Part shown: piece after piece, positions 28,500 through 37,851 of the stretch
Layout: each line of letters begins with the position of its first letter
Position numbering within the stretch: the first letter of the stretch is position 1
DNA from: Aurantiochytrium sp. KH105
Lineage: Eukaryota > Sar > Bigyra > Thraustochytrida > Thraustochytriidae
Assembly (NCBI GenBank): GCA_003116975.1
Contig: BGKB01000036.1
Location: 248,001 to 312,000 of the forward strand
Direction: 5' to 3'
Length of the DNA: 64,000 nt
Translations under genes and position numbers: made by a program
Notes under the pieces: generated by a model
The model's database searches: none
What the model was told of the DNA's origin: nothing
Seen by the model: only the letters and a program-made list of their open reading frames with translations

Positions 28500-28720
28500 T
28501 TGATTTATCCTTCCTTCTTTCTTTGCCCCGCCCGGCCTTGCCCCTCCTCCCCCTCTCTCTCCCCTCCCCCTCTCTGCTTCCCCCCCTCCCATTCTTCCTT
28601 CCTTCTTTTCTTCGTTCCTTCCCCCCTCCCTTCCCCTCTCCCTCTGCCCCTCTGCCCTCTGGCCCCTCCCCCTCCCCTCCCCTACTTTCCCCCCTTTTTT
28701 TTCTTTCCTCTCCGCGGCAC
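28500..28720. repeat. Long polypyrimidine tract
   Basis: About 220 bp in which nearly every plus-strand base is C or T. It lies roughly 600-800 bp upstream of the minus-strand kinase start. Mirror-symmetric purine/pyrimidine DNA can form triplex structures; whether this one does is unknown. Confidence 0.85.
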
Positions 28721-29227
28721 GTGCACGTGCGAGCGAGCGCGTGCACCCGCCCGCTCCCGCTCCTGGCCGCCCGCCTGCAGTGCACTGGCCGCCCGCCGGC
28801 CTGCTGCTGTTTGCACTGCTTGCACTGCTTGCACTCCCTCCGGCCGCCGCTGCGTGCAGGATCCGCTCGCCGTCCCGTGCTCGCTTCCTTGCGTGCTTGC
28901 TTGCCTCCCCGCCTCCCCGCCCTCGCGCGGCCAGTCCCAGCCAGCGCGGCCGGCCGTGCCGCGCATGCCGCGCGTGCCGCCTGGCTGGCTGGCCGTTCCC
29001 CCGAAGTGGGCGATGCTAGTATTTACTACCTCCTCGTTCTAGATACAGCGGCCGCGCAACAGTGCAACAGTCAGTGCACTGCAGGCAGGAGCCGCAGCTG
29101 CAAAGAGGAGGGCGGGAGGGAGGGAACGAGGGAGCCATGGACGTGCAGGCAGGCAGGGAGAGGCGCCCCGCTGGCTCGGTCGGCGCTTGCCTGCTGCTGC
29201 CTGCTGCTGCTGCTGCTTGTCTGCCTG

Positions 29228-29266
29228 TTGCCTGGCTGCCTGGCTGCCTGGCTGCCTGGCTGCCTG
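29228..29266. repeat. Tandem 8-bp repeat (TGCCTGGC)n
   Basis: Four to five head-to-tail copies of TGCCTGGC. Confidence 0.85.
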
Positions 29267-30270
29267 ACCGCCAAGGCAGTGTAGCCAGCCATCAGCCAGC
29301 CTTCCACTCCACTCCGCTCCACTCCACTCCACTCCACCGCTCTGCTGCGTGCAGCACATGACCTGCAGCGGGCTCAGGCCGAGGGAGAGAGGGGGAGGAA
29401 GGGAGCCTCGCGGCGCGTCTGTTCGTGGCCCTTCGTGGCAATCCTTGGTTGGCTCGCTCGCTCGCTCGTTCGTTCGTCCGGCCCATGGAGCACCGGAGAG
29501 GAAAGTGCAGGGGCGGAGAGCGGGCCGCGGCCGGCGGGCGATGGCCCCGCTCGAACGAATGAATGAATGCTCGGCCGCGGGCGGTTGTCCCTGGCAAGCT
29601 TTGACGGTGGATAGATTCGGGCTCCTCTCTCAGGATGGCCGTGCGTGCCGCACCGCTGCTGTTGCTGCTCTTCGTGGGACCGCTCGCTTGCTTGCTTGCT
29701 TGCTTGCTTGCCCGCTCGCTAGATTCTGCACGAGTTGCCATAGTTTCTTTCAAACCAGCTTGCTTGCAGTTGCTTGCATGTTGCCCGCTGTTCAAGTTAG
29801 GATGGGAGCAGCGGCAGCAGCAGCAGCAGCAGCAGTGGCGGCGGCAGCAGCAGCAGCGTGGGCCTTCTTCTTCGTTTTCTTTGTCATCATCATCATCATT
29901 ATCTTCATTATCTTCTTCTTCATTTTCTTCTTCTTCTTCACTTTCTTCTGCTTCATTTTCTGCCTCTTCTCTGCCCCGGCGGCACGAATCTGTCGCTGTC
30001 GCTGTCGACGCCGCCTCTGCCCGTCTCGCAGCCCTGCCCCCCCAACCACGGGCAGCTGCAGCTGCTGCTGCAACTGTTAAAGTTGCTGCTGCACTGATGC
30101 CAGCTGCACCAGTGCAGCAGAATCCTTGACTCTTTTCCCCTTCCGAGGCCCTTGCGCTTCGCTTCGCAGTCGCCTCCGAGCCCTCCTCGTCCTCCGTCTC
30201 CTCCAATGCATGCCTGCCTCACCTGCCAGGGCTGCCGCTCCGCCGCCGCCGCTTGTGCCAACAGCGCCTC

Positions 30271-30299
30271 CCTTCCTTCCTTCCTTCCTTCCTTCCTTC
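30271..30299. repeat. (CTTC)n microsatellite
   Basis: Seven CTTC-type units in a row. Confidence 0.9.
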
Positions 30300-30817
30300 T
30301 TCCTTTTCTTTCTTCCGAATCCGTGCCTCTTCGTGCGACCCCGTCCACTGCCACTTCGTCATGGACCGTGGCCGCATGCATGGATCAACCAATGGATGGA
30401 TGGATGCCTGGATGCTAAGCCTTTCTCTGCTCTTGCGTCCTGGATGCTCTGCGGCGCATGCGGCCGTGCCTGACGCTGCAGCCGAGATGCTCTCTGCACC
30501 GTCCGTCCTGGCAGCAGCCAGCAGTACAGCTAGCTACATGCTAATGCTGCTGCACCTGGCAGTGGCCATGGCTGCAGTGCCACAGCCACTGCCGATTGCT
30601 CTCCACACCAGCCGGGACTCCAAAGGAAGTGTGCGCGCGAGTTTACGTGTGTACGTGCGAGTGTGCACGCGCCATGCGCGGGGTTGATGGTCCATGGATG
30701 GGTGGGGTTGGTGGCCCGCGACGGCCAGCGGGTGGGTGGTGAAGCGCCCTGGCAACAGCAACCAGCAGCAGTAGCACCAGCACCAGCACCAGCTGCAGCA
30801 CCAGCACTTGCTTGAGA

Positions 30818-30852
30818 GCATCGCATCGCATCGCATCGCATCGCATCGCATC
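30818..30852. repeat. (GCATC)7 pentanucleotide repeat
   Basis: Seven perfect GCATC units. Confidence 0.95.
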
Positions 30853-31542
30853 ACGTCATGAAGGCAACCAGTGCATGAAACCAGCCAGCAGTGCCGGCTG
30901 CGGCTTCTGCGCACTGCTTGCTTGCATGATGATCAGCACACCGAGCCACACCAGCAGCAGGCTACTCCCAGACCTGCGTTCGGTGCGAGGACGCGCGCGC
31001 GTACCTTTCGATTCCTTTCCTTTCCTTGCTGCAGAATAATTAGGGCTGCGCGATGCCGCCGTGGCCCTTGCCGCGCGCGCTCGGCACGTTGTCGTACCTT
31101 GAGCATCAGCAGCAGCATCAGCATCAGCATTGCAGCATCAGCATGTCAGCATCAGCATCACGAAAGCTCACATCAGCACGTCGAGGCTGGCTGGCGCAAT
31201 CAGCCGCGCGCGCGGACATGCCGCGCTGCTCAGGCCAAAACTAACAACCGAGAAAAAGAGGAGCGAACCGCAAAAACGCAAATTCCGACGTTGCGACGCG
31301 GGCCACGCTAGTGTGATCGCAAGCCAGCGGGAGCGTTACGAATCAAGCGGTTTCTATTTTCTTACGAGCGGTTTCACGCCCTTCCAGCAGCGAGAAGAAA
31401 AGATCATCGTCGCAGTGAATGTGCTGCCGCATGCTTGCAACCGCGACGGCGAGCGCTCGGCTCGCGACGGCAGACGCCGGCCAAGTAGCGTGAGTGGGCG
31501 CACAGCAAGGCCACCAGTCAACCGGCCATCAAGCCAACCGAG

Positions 31543-33051
31543 ATGGGCTTCGAGAGAGTGCAAGCGTACAGCGACGCCGTGCTGTCCATCGTGGCGACGG
31601 TTCTGGCCGCACCACTCCTGCGTATGACAGAGGCCTCGAAACGCGAGATCCTCATCACGGGACGCTCCCTACGCAGCGTGCTCCTCGCGCCGTACAAGCT
31701 GCAGGCTATGGCCGTCTACTACTGGGCCTTCATGTTTGTGACGCTCGTCTGGTTCTGGCAGGGACCCAAGTTCCACAGCCTCTCCACGACCCCACGCGCG
31801 ACCTTTCTCGTTTACGCCAACTACCTCGAGCTCCTCGTCACAAGCCTGCTGCCCTTTGCCGCCTCCGCCGCCGTGAACTCGGACGAAGCCTCCTCTGGGG
31901 CGCGATCCTTTTCGTACCCGCTGTACCTCAACGTCTTCGCCGTGGCCGCGACACACCTCCTGTTCCAGACGCTGGCACTTTATGTGCGCGAAACACATCG
32001 CAAGGTGTCCTGGCTCCACTTTGAAGAGGCGTGCGCCATCCTCGCCGTCACCGGGGGCGTGCTCATCATCGCCGAGTGGTACGCCGGCTTTGCCTTCTTC
32101 GCCTACCTTGCGATCCCGCCCGTCGTTTACTTTTTCCGCCGCCGCATCGCCTGCGCGGTCTTGCAGCCCGAGCACTCCCCGTCCGCCTTACCCCAAGACC
32201 ATGCTTACGAGCCCCTTGCAGACACGGCCACATTCGACGCCCGTGTTGCACATGCCGCACCACAACGAGATGCACAGACTTCGCTGGAAGGTGTCTTTAA
32301 GAACCGCCTCGAGGCATTCACGGACGGCATCATCGCCGTCGCCGCGACGCTCACGGTGCTCGAGCTCACTCCGACGCCCGCTTGCAAGGAGCTCACCGAC
32401 CCAGAAGACTGCATCTTGCACTGGCAAGACGGATGCCGCCCCACCATGCCGGAACTGCTCGTCTTTCAGTGCGTCTACGACGACACAGAGGACACCGCCC
32501 ACGACAAGCTCCTCCTGATTAGCTACCTCATCTCATTCTTTGTGCTTCACGTCTTTCATTCCCAGCACACGGCCTGTTTCGAGACGCTCACCTCGGGCGT
32601 GACCGACCTTGGGATCCAGTTGCTCAATGCACATTTCGGCGTTTTTGTCGGCATGCTCCCCTTTGCCTTTTCCCTCGTCACCGAGTTTGCCATCGAACCC
32701 ATTTCGGAAAATCGCATCAAGCCCTGGCACGCCAAGCACAAAATCACGCCCGACGAGGCCGCTGCGAAAACGGCTTGCGCGTTTGCAGGCGTCATACTGC
32801 TTCTCGCATCGTTGTGTCTGCTTGGCTTGCTCTTTCGGGCCACCTGGCTCTGCCCCACAGGCACATCTCGCTGGCCTGTCAAGGGGGAAGTTTTGCGATT
32901 CTCCGTCGTCCCCGTTCTCAGTCTCGCGCTCGTCATTTCACTCTCGCTCGGCGCGAGCGAGGCCCTCTTCCTTTGGGCCGCCCTTATTCTCCCGCTCATC
33001 ATTGCTGCTGCAAAGCTTGCAAAAGAGACATGGGCGCTCTCTTCTTCGTAG
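31543..33051 (+). CDS. TMEM175-type endolysosomal potassium/proton channel, 502 aa
   Basis: The protein has the two-repeat layout of eukaryotic TMEM175. Repeat I starts at residue 5 with RVQAYSDAVLSIVATV, close to the metazoan FSDALLSIIATV signature. Repeat II starts near residue 253 with RLEAFTDGIIAVAATL, the classic RxxxFSDG-like motif. Each is followed by further hydrophobic segments, about twelve in total. TMEM175 proteins are dimeric K+ leak channels, also permeable to protons, in late endosomes and lysosomes, and lack the usual TVGYG filter. The ATG at 31543 is preceded by a purine at -3 and directly precedes repeat I. A loop with two Cys (CKELTDPEDC, near residue 285) sits after the first helix of repeat II. 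There are no introns. Confidence 0.85.
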   Translation: MGFERVQAYSDAVLSIVATVLAAPLLRMTEASKREILITGRSLRSVLLAPYKLQAMAVYYWAFMFVTLVWFWQGPKFHSLSTTPRATFLVYANYLELLVTSLLPFAASAAVNSDEASSGARSFSYPLYLNVFAVAATHLLFQTLALYVRETHRKVSWLHFEEACAILAVTGGVLIIAEWYAGFAFFAYLAIPPVVYFFRRRIACAVLQPEHSPSALPQDHAYEPLADTATFDARVAHAAPQRDAQTSLEGVFKNRLEAFTDGIIAVAATLTVLELTPTPACKELTDPEDCILHWQDGCRPTMPELLVFQCVYDDTEDTAHDKLLLISYLISFFVLHVFHSQHTACFETLTSGVTDLGIQLLNAHFGVFVGMLPFAFSLVTEFAIEPISENRIKPWHAKHKITPDEAAAKTACAFAGVILLLASLCLLGLLFRATWLCPTGTSRWPVKGEVLRFSVVPVLSLALVISLSLGASEALFLWAALILPLIIAAAKLAKETWALSSS

Positions 33052-33439
33052 TATACAAAGGCTTTTCACAAAACAAACCCAAACGCAGACCATAAAACAC
33101 GGGATTTTTGCAAGCAATGATGATTGTGAAACCTTAATTAGGCCTGGACAAAGAGTCTAGTCTCGGCACTATGCTCTTCACCCGTCACCCATTCACCGAA
33201 AATGTACATCCCAGGTCGTGCTGACCCAAGCGCGCCCTTTACAGGGTTCTCGCATCCACTGTACTTCTCTTTAGAAATACTTTCTTTACAAAGCAGGTCT
33301 TGCTGACCCAGGCACGACCTACACAGGGCTCTTGCGCCCGAGGCACTCTTTCGAAATTTTTTCTTTACAAAGTGGAACAAATTGAACAAAGTCAAGCCAC
33401 ATCAAGCCAAACCCTGCGCGGCGTGGCGGGCGCCAAGAT
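33052..33439. other. Convergent 3' intergenic region
   Basis: Short shared 3' region between two convergent genes; it contains the 80-bp tandem duplication at 33212-33372 and no reading frame I can support. Confidence 0.6.
33212..33372. repeat. Two tandem copies of an 80-bp unit
   Basis: Copy 1 (33212-33293) and copy 2 (33294-33372) both run from CAGGTC[GT]TGCTGACCCA to TTTCTTTACAAAG, with clear divergence in the middle. The pair lies between convergent 3' ends. Confidence 0.8.
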
Positions 33440-34996
33440 CTACTCCAAAGTCGCAACCCGAGGTCGCCACGCAAACATGGGGACAAAAGGCGCAAAACCA
33501 GCCTCACCACGCTGATCCCGAGCCCTCAAGGTCGTCAGAAGCGCCTCGCACGCTGAGCCACGTTCCTTTGCCAAAGTCTCCAAGCGTTCAATCTGCAGAC
33601 GAAGACGCGCCTTGCGTTTGGCCTGACCACGCTGTTGCCGCTTGCGAGAACTTGCACGAAGAAGTCGCTCCAACGCTACAATGTGTTGAGCGATCGTCTC
33701 GTCGCTCAAGTCCAGACGTGCCACGCGCGATCGCCAGTCGTCCGCTAGGAACTGGTGCTCCGCGCACAAAATGGCATTCTCCGGTCGCTCTCCACTAAAA
33801 CCATCAAGAGGCGTGAGCGACATCTTCGACACACAGTCGTCGCACAAAAGCACAAAGTCCTTGCACACAAAGCACTGAACACCCTCTCGCGTCTCGCTCC
33901 AAGGCGTGGCGCACGAAAGACAGACCGCGCGAGGAATGCTACTGATGCCACTGCCCTCGCCCACAACACTCTGGCTGAAACGCTTGTCGAACTGAAAATT
34001 GATACCCTCGAAAAAGCATTCGCTATCCTTTGCAACGTCCGCACCCTTTTCTTCGTCACCGCCAACAGGGGCCTCTTCGCCCGCTCCTGAGGCCACAATC
34101 TCAGCCGCGGTTGTGGACACTGCTGTTGGGTCTCGCGATGGTGCGTCCTCTCCATTGGCATTTGCCGCTGGAACCCGCGTTGCTACGCCACTTGCCTTGG
34201 CGGCTGGACTAAAGCGCTCCAGATATGAATGAATACCGCCCGCGAGCTGGCTCACTTCGGAAGCCACACCCAAGTTCCGCACCCAAGCGCTTGCCTTTTC
34301 GCAGCGAACCCCGCCTGTGCAGAACATCGCCACGTGCTTGCCCTTGAGGAGATCCTGATTGGCCTCAATCCATGACGGGAACTGAGCAAAACACCGCAGC
34401 TTGGGGTCCACGGCCTGCCGAAAGGTGCCCACGGCCGTCTCGTAATGGTTACGCGTATCGAGCACAACAATGTCCTTGTCCTTTTCGGCTCGTCGCAGCA
34501 ACTCATGGAAATCGTCCGGACTGAGGTGCGTGCCGCCGCGACCGCCCAGAGCAGTTGGCTTGGCATCGCGCATTGGGCCCGTGGATGTCACTTCTGAAGT
34601 CTTTTGCACCACAAGTGCACCTTCAAAGGGATCTTTGCCCTCGGCGCCAGCCCCGCTGTACTTGTATTGAATTCCTGGAAACTCTTTTGTGTTTTCCATA
34701 AAGGCCTCGTACGCGGCCAGCGCCGACATGCTTCCGAACAGGGTTCCATTAATACCCTCTGGGGCCACGCGCATGCGTCCGCTGAGCCCAAGCTCTGCGC
34801 ATTTGGATTCTTGCCTCGAGATTTCCGCCGCAACGCCGTCTCCGAGGTTTACGTACTTGTAAAAGAGGACCACGGCGCGCTTGTCCGTGTCCGCTTCGTT
34901 GTGCTCCTCTTGCTCCTCTTGTTCTTGCTGCTCTTGCTGCACGTCCTCGCGTCGCGGACGCTTGGCCACCGGCCGGGTCGCCGCCGTCTGCTCCAT
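33440..34996 (-). CDS. TrhO/TSTD2-type rhodanese-domain tRNA uridine hydroxylase, 518 aa
   Basis: The core matches the TrhO (YceA) / TSTD2 family. TrhO makes 5-hydroxyuridine at tRNA position 34. An N-terminal acylphosphatase-like part starts near residue 46 (VVLFYKYVNLGD) and has RVAPEGINGTLFG. The rhodanese domain (about 165-275) carries MFCTGGVRCEKAS, with the first Cys (about residue 226) expected to be catalytic. A C-terminal extension (about 345-518) has a Cys cluster, CLSC, CFVC, CDDC and LCAEH, likely to bind zinc, followed by a basic helix. The start at 34996 follows a family-sized N-terminus with a basic KRPRRE stretch; the open frame continues upstream to 35836 but only through low-complexity leader sequence. 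The gene is divergent from HGH1 with about 500 bp between them. Confidence 0.88.
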   Translation of the reverse strand: MEQTAATRPVAKRPRREDVQQEQQEQEEQEEHNEADTDKRAVVLFYKYVNLGDGVAAEISRQESKCAELGLSGRMRVAPEGINGTLFGSMSALAAYEAFMENTKEFPGIQYKYSGAGAEGKDPFEGALVVQKTSEVTSTGPMRDAKPTALGGRGGTHLSPDDFHELLRRAEKDKDIVVLDTRNHYETAVGTFRQAVDPKLRCFAQFPSWIEANQDLLKGKHVAMFCTGGVRCEKASAWVRNLGVASEVSQLAGGIHSYLERFSPAAKASGVATRVPAANANGEDAPSRDPTAVSTTAAEIVASGAGEEAPVGGDEEKGADVAKDSECFFEGINFQFDKRFSQSVVGEGSGISSIPRAVCLSCATPWSETREGVQCFVCKDFVLLCDDCVSKMSLTPLDGFSGERPENAILCAEHQFLADDWRSRVARLDLSDETIAQHIVALERLLRASSRKRQQRGQAKRKARLRLQIERLETLAKERGSACEALLTTLRARDQRGEAGFAPFVPMFAWRPRVATLE

Positions 34997-35248
34997 CTTT
35001 TCGCTCCTCGTCCTCGCCGCGATCCACTCACTCACTCCCTCGCCCAGGGGCTCGCTCCTCGTCCCGATGACACCGCTCGAATCTCCGCAAAAAGAGGACG
35101 CGAGGTCGCGATGGCGGGGTCCGCGGCGCTGGGCTTCTCGCGAAGGCTCTGTGCCAGCCTCGACCGCGGCCCTACGATCCGTGCGAGCGAGCGAGCGCGT
35201 GAGTGACCATGGTGAGTGAGTGAGTGGCTGCCACAGACACGCAGACAC

Positions 35249-35283
<35 letters not shown>

Positions 35284-35504
35284 CGCAGACAGACAGAGGG
35301 ACGATAAAGTAAGGAGAGCATGAGCGCCGCCGAGAGAACGCCCGCCAGCCAGCCAGCCGCGGCACGACGGCAGACCCGATCGGCGCGGCCTGCCTGGGAA
35401 GAGACGGGCGATAGCAGAGCAGGGGGACGGCGCAGGCGAAGGCGCAGGCGTAGACGTGTGCACGCGCTGGCGGAGCACGGAGCGGAGCGCTCGAGGGAAG
35501 CGAG
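34997..35504. other. Divergent promoter region between the TrhO-type and HGH1 genes
   Basis: The 508-bp gap must hold both promoters. It contains GAGTGA-type short repeats near 35206-35226 and the (CAGA)n run at 35250-35281. I see no clear TATA element. Confidence 0.6.
35250..35281. repeat. (CAGA)n microsatellite
   Basis: Eight CAGA units, the same motif (complement (GTCT)n) as at 53565-53649 and 56551-56590. Confidence 0.95.
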
Positions 35505-36722
35505 ATGGACCAGGTCGAGGAACTCGTGGGCTTTCTGCGCGCGCCGAGACCAGACGTGCGCAAGCAGGCCGCAGAGACCGTGCTGCAGCTCACCGGCACA
35601 GACGCAGGCGTGGTACTGCTGCTGTCGACACACGGCGATGACAAGGACGTCCTCACGCTGCTCGCGCGCCTCGTTGGCGACCAGGAGCAAATCGCGAGCC
35701 CTGCAGCCGCGGCGCTCGTGAATATGTCCACCAATGACCGCGCCAACGCCGCTCTGGTCGAGAAAAAGGCGCTGTGGTCGTCCTTGCTCGAGACCCTCAA
35801 GGGTCTCCAGGACGCTACCGCATCGGGCGACGGCATGAAAACAGAAAAGCCCGTCCCGGCTCAGCTCAAGACCTGCGTCAAGCTTCTTAGCAACCTCACC
35901 ACCTCGGTGGCCGGCGCGAACCGCCTCATTGAGGGACGCCTCGGACGCGACTACGCCGGTCTTGACGTCAAGCTGCTCTTGCGCGCTTTCCTGCGCGCAC
36001 CTGCAGAAATTCCAGAGGCCGGCCTCGTACTCACAAACGTGTCGCGTCTGGACGAGGGCCGCGACATCTTCCTTGCCGAAGACGGTCTCGCTTCGGTCAA
36101 GCGCCTCATCAAGCTGGTCACTGCGCACAATCCCGTTTTGCGCCGGGGCGCTGTGCTCACGCTGCGCAACTGCTGCTTTGACCAGGCGCGTCATGGGGCC
36201 CTCCTCACGACCACGGCCTTGGTTGACACCTTTTTGTTGCGCCTTATCGGGCCCGAGGGCATCGAGAGTCCGGAAGACTTTGCTGATCTCTCCACCGCTC
36301 TCCAAGATGCCCTCAATGCCGCGCGCGAACCCGGCGCCCAGCCGCTACGCCGCGAGCCAGAAGGGGACGTGCGCCGCGGCATTGTCGAAACTCTCGTCAT
36401 GTTCTGCTCCACGCGTCAGGGTCGTGTATTTCTCCGGGATCATAACGCTTATGGTGTCGTCAAGGTTTATCACCCTACAGAGTCCAATGAAGACACTTCC
36501 GAGGTCGTCTTCAAGCTCGTCGACATGCTTCTGGGCGACGAAGAGGATGAAGACGACGACAACGAGGTCACGGGAGCAAGCGTGACCGAGCTCGAGCCAG
36601 AGCCTGTCTCCGAGCCGGCGGTCGAAGTCATCTCCTCTTCGGACCCCAAGGAAATGGAGGAAATCGCCCAGGCAAAGGGGGATACCGAAGAGGACGAAAG
36701 CATTTTGCTCGAGGTCGACTAA
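35505..36722 (+). CDS. HGH1: HGH1 family chaperone for eEF2 folding, 405 aa
   Basis: The protein is an armadillo-type helical solenoid over its first 350 residues, with the family's order of landmarks: PRPDVRKQAAETVLQLTG near the start, KLLSNLTT (about 127), LTNVSRLDEGRDIF (about 175), and RRGAVLTLRNCCFDQ (about 212), which matches the conserved RNCCF motif of HGH1. The C-terminus is an acidic tail (EDEDDDNEV and beyond). In yeast HGH1 works with chaperonin TRiC in folding elongation factor 2. The ATG at 35505 has a purine at -3 and G at +4. Size agrees with animal and fungal homologues (about 390 aa). Confidence 0.85.
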   Translation: MDQVEELVGFLRAPRPDVRKQAAETVLQLTGTDAGVVLLLSTHGDDKDVLTLLARLVGDQEQIASPAAAALVNMSTNDRANAALVEKKALWSSLLETLKGLQDATASGDGMKTEKPVPAQLKTCVKLLSNLTTSVAGANRLIEGRLGRDYAGLDVKLLLRAFLRAPAEIPEAGLVLTNVSRLDEGRDIFLAEDGLASVKRLIKLVTAHNPVLRRGAVLTLRNCCFDQARHGALLTTTALVDTFLLRLIGPEGIESPEDFADLSTALQDALNAAREPGAQPLRREPEGDVRRGIVETLVMFCSTRQGRVFLRDHNAYGVVKVYHPTESNEDTSEVVFKLVDMLLGDEEDEDDDNEVTGASVTELEPEPVSEPAVEVISSSDPKEMEEIAQAKGDTEEDESILLEVD

Positions 36723-37851
36723 TAATTCTTCTTTATGATTTATTTGTAGAAAGAGCAAGTCAAGTCTGCACTTTCACATATTTCAATCGGATCGTCTGGG
36801 GCCAGAGAGCGTTTGCGGAGCTCCTCTTTTCCCGCTCAATGATGCTCGAACACAAGAAAGAAGAAACAGAAGCCTTTTCTCCTCAAGTAAGGACCACAAG
36901 TCGAGACTCTTATGTGTTTGACAGTGACATGGGTTTTGTCTGCTTGTTCTCGCCGTTCTCGTCTTTATTCTCCTTAGCGCATGTACACGTATAACCAACC
37001 GACCATCTACGTAGGCCTATCTTCTCCAACGTCAAAGAAAGAATCAAATACCTACCTGAAGCCTTCAAACAGCTTGTTTCGATCCTCTTTCATCATGACA
37101 TACCTTACCGTTCTTTCTTTTCTTCTCGTACGCATTGCTTGCTTGTTTTCACTGTCAATGACTCACAGTCAGCAAAGGAAAGGAAAGGAAAGGAAAAAAA
37201 TTGACGTTTCGCATAACCGACTCCCGTTTCACCCGTTTCGACGATCAACCGTGGCGCTCCGTTGCTCTACTTGCGCGCGGTCATTTTTCACTTTCCAAAC
37301 TGCTGCTCACAGTGGAACACGGGCGGCGCCAAGTGGACCAAAGCGCCTCGCCCGGACGAATGATCTTCTGGCCAGGCTTGCCAACCGCACAGAGCAGCTT
37401 CGCAACCGCGAGCCCGCGGCGCTTTTTTCCCCTCGCGGACGGACTCCGCTCGGCGCGCGTCGTCGCGGCCGTCCGGGCGGCGCCGCTCGATCGCGCGTGC
37501 GTGCCCGCCTGGCACCGCGCTCGCCCGTCGCGCCGCGTCTGCGCGGGCGAGGAGGGACTGGCTCATCGAGTGAGCGGCAGCCGCGACGCTCGGCGCCCGA
37601 GCAGCTTGCCTGACAGGCAAGCGCTTCGGGCTGCGCGTGCGCCTCGAGCAGGCCGAGCACGTCTAGAAGCAGGAGTAGCAGCAGCTAAAGCAGCACCGGC
37701 TAGGGCAGCTAAAGCAGCAGCAGGATCATCAGCAGCTAAACTGCAAAAACTCTCGAGCAATAGCACAAGCACAAGCAGAAGCGGAAAGCCTCGGGGGCCT
37801 CACGCGACGAGCTTATCTAGCTAGCTAGCTCGCTCGCCGTTCGAGCTCACC
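36723..37851. other. Intergenic region upstream of Nup98-96
   Basis: No supported gene. A short run (AAAGG)n lies near 37175-37195. From about 37400 the sequence becomes GC-rich with Arg/Ala-coding frames that look like chance. CTAGCTAGCTAGC at about 37816-37828 lies just before the Nup98 ATG. Confidence 0.55.

Larger units (their letters stand above)
27938..31542. other. Divergent intergenic region of 3.6 kb, rich in microsatellites
   Basis: This gap separates two divergently transcribed genes. It contains (CTTT)n at 28325-28364, a long pyrimidine tract (about 28500-28720), an 8-bp TGCCTGGC-type repeat (29228-29266), CTTG repeats near 29690, CAG repeats near 29816-29860, (CTTC)n at 30271-30299, (GCATC)7 at 30818-30852 and CAGCAT repeats near 31108-31165. 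Long frames exist on both strands but consist of low-complexity Arg, Ala, Ser, Leu or Pro runs. I support no gene in it. Confidence 0.6.

Noticed and set aside
26687-29284. 865-codon plus-strand frame antisense to the kinase gene
   Set aside because: It mirrors the GC-rich kinase coding strand and then runs through simple repeats; no domain is seen and the kinase on the other strand is certain.
29292-30206. 304-codon minus-strand frame in the microsatellite region
   Set aside because: Made of Glu/Asp, Ala and Cys runs from trinucleotide repeats; composition is not that of a folded protein and nothing conserved is seen.
37201-37824. 207-codon plus-strand frame upstream of Nup98
   Set aside because: Arg/Ala-rich chance frame in a GC-rich leader with no domain.
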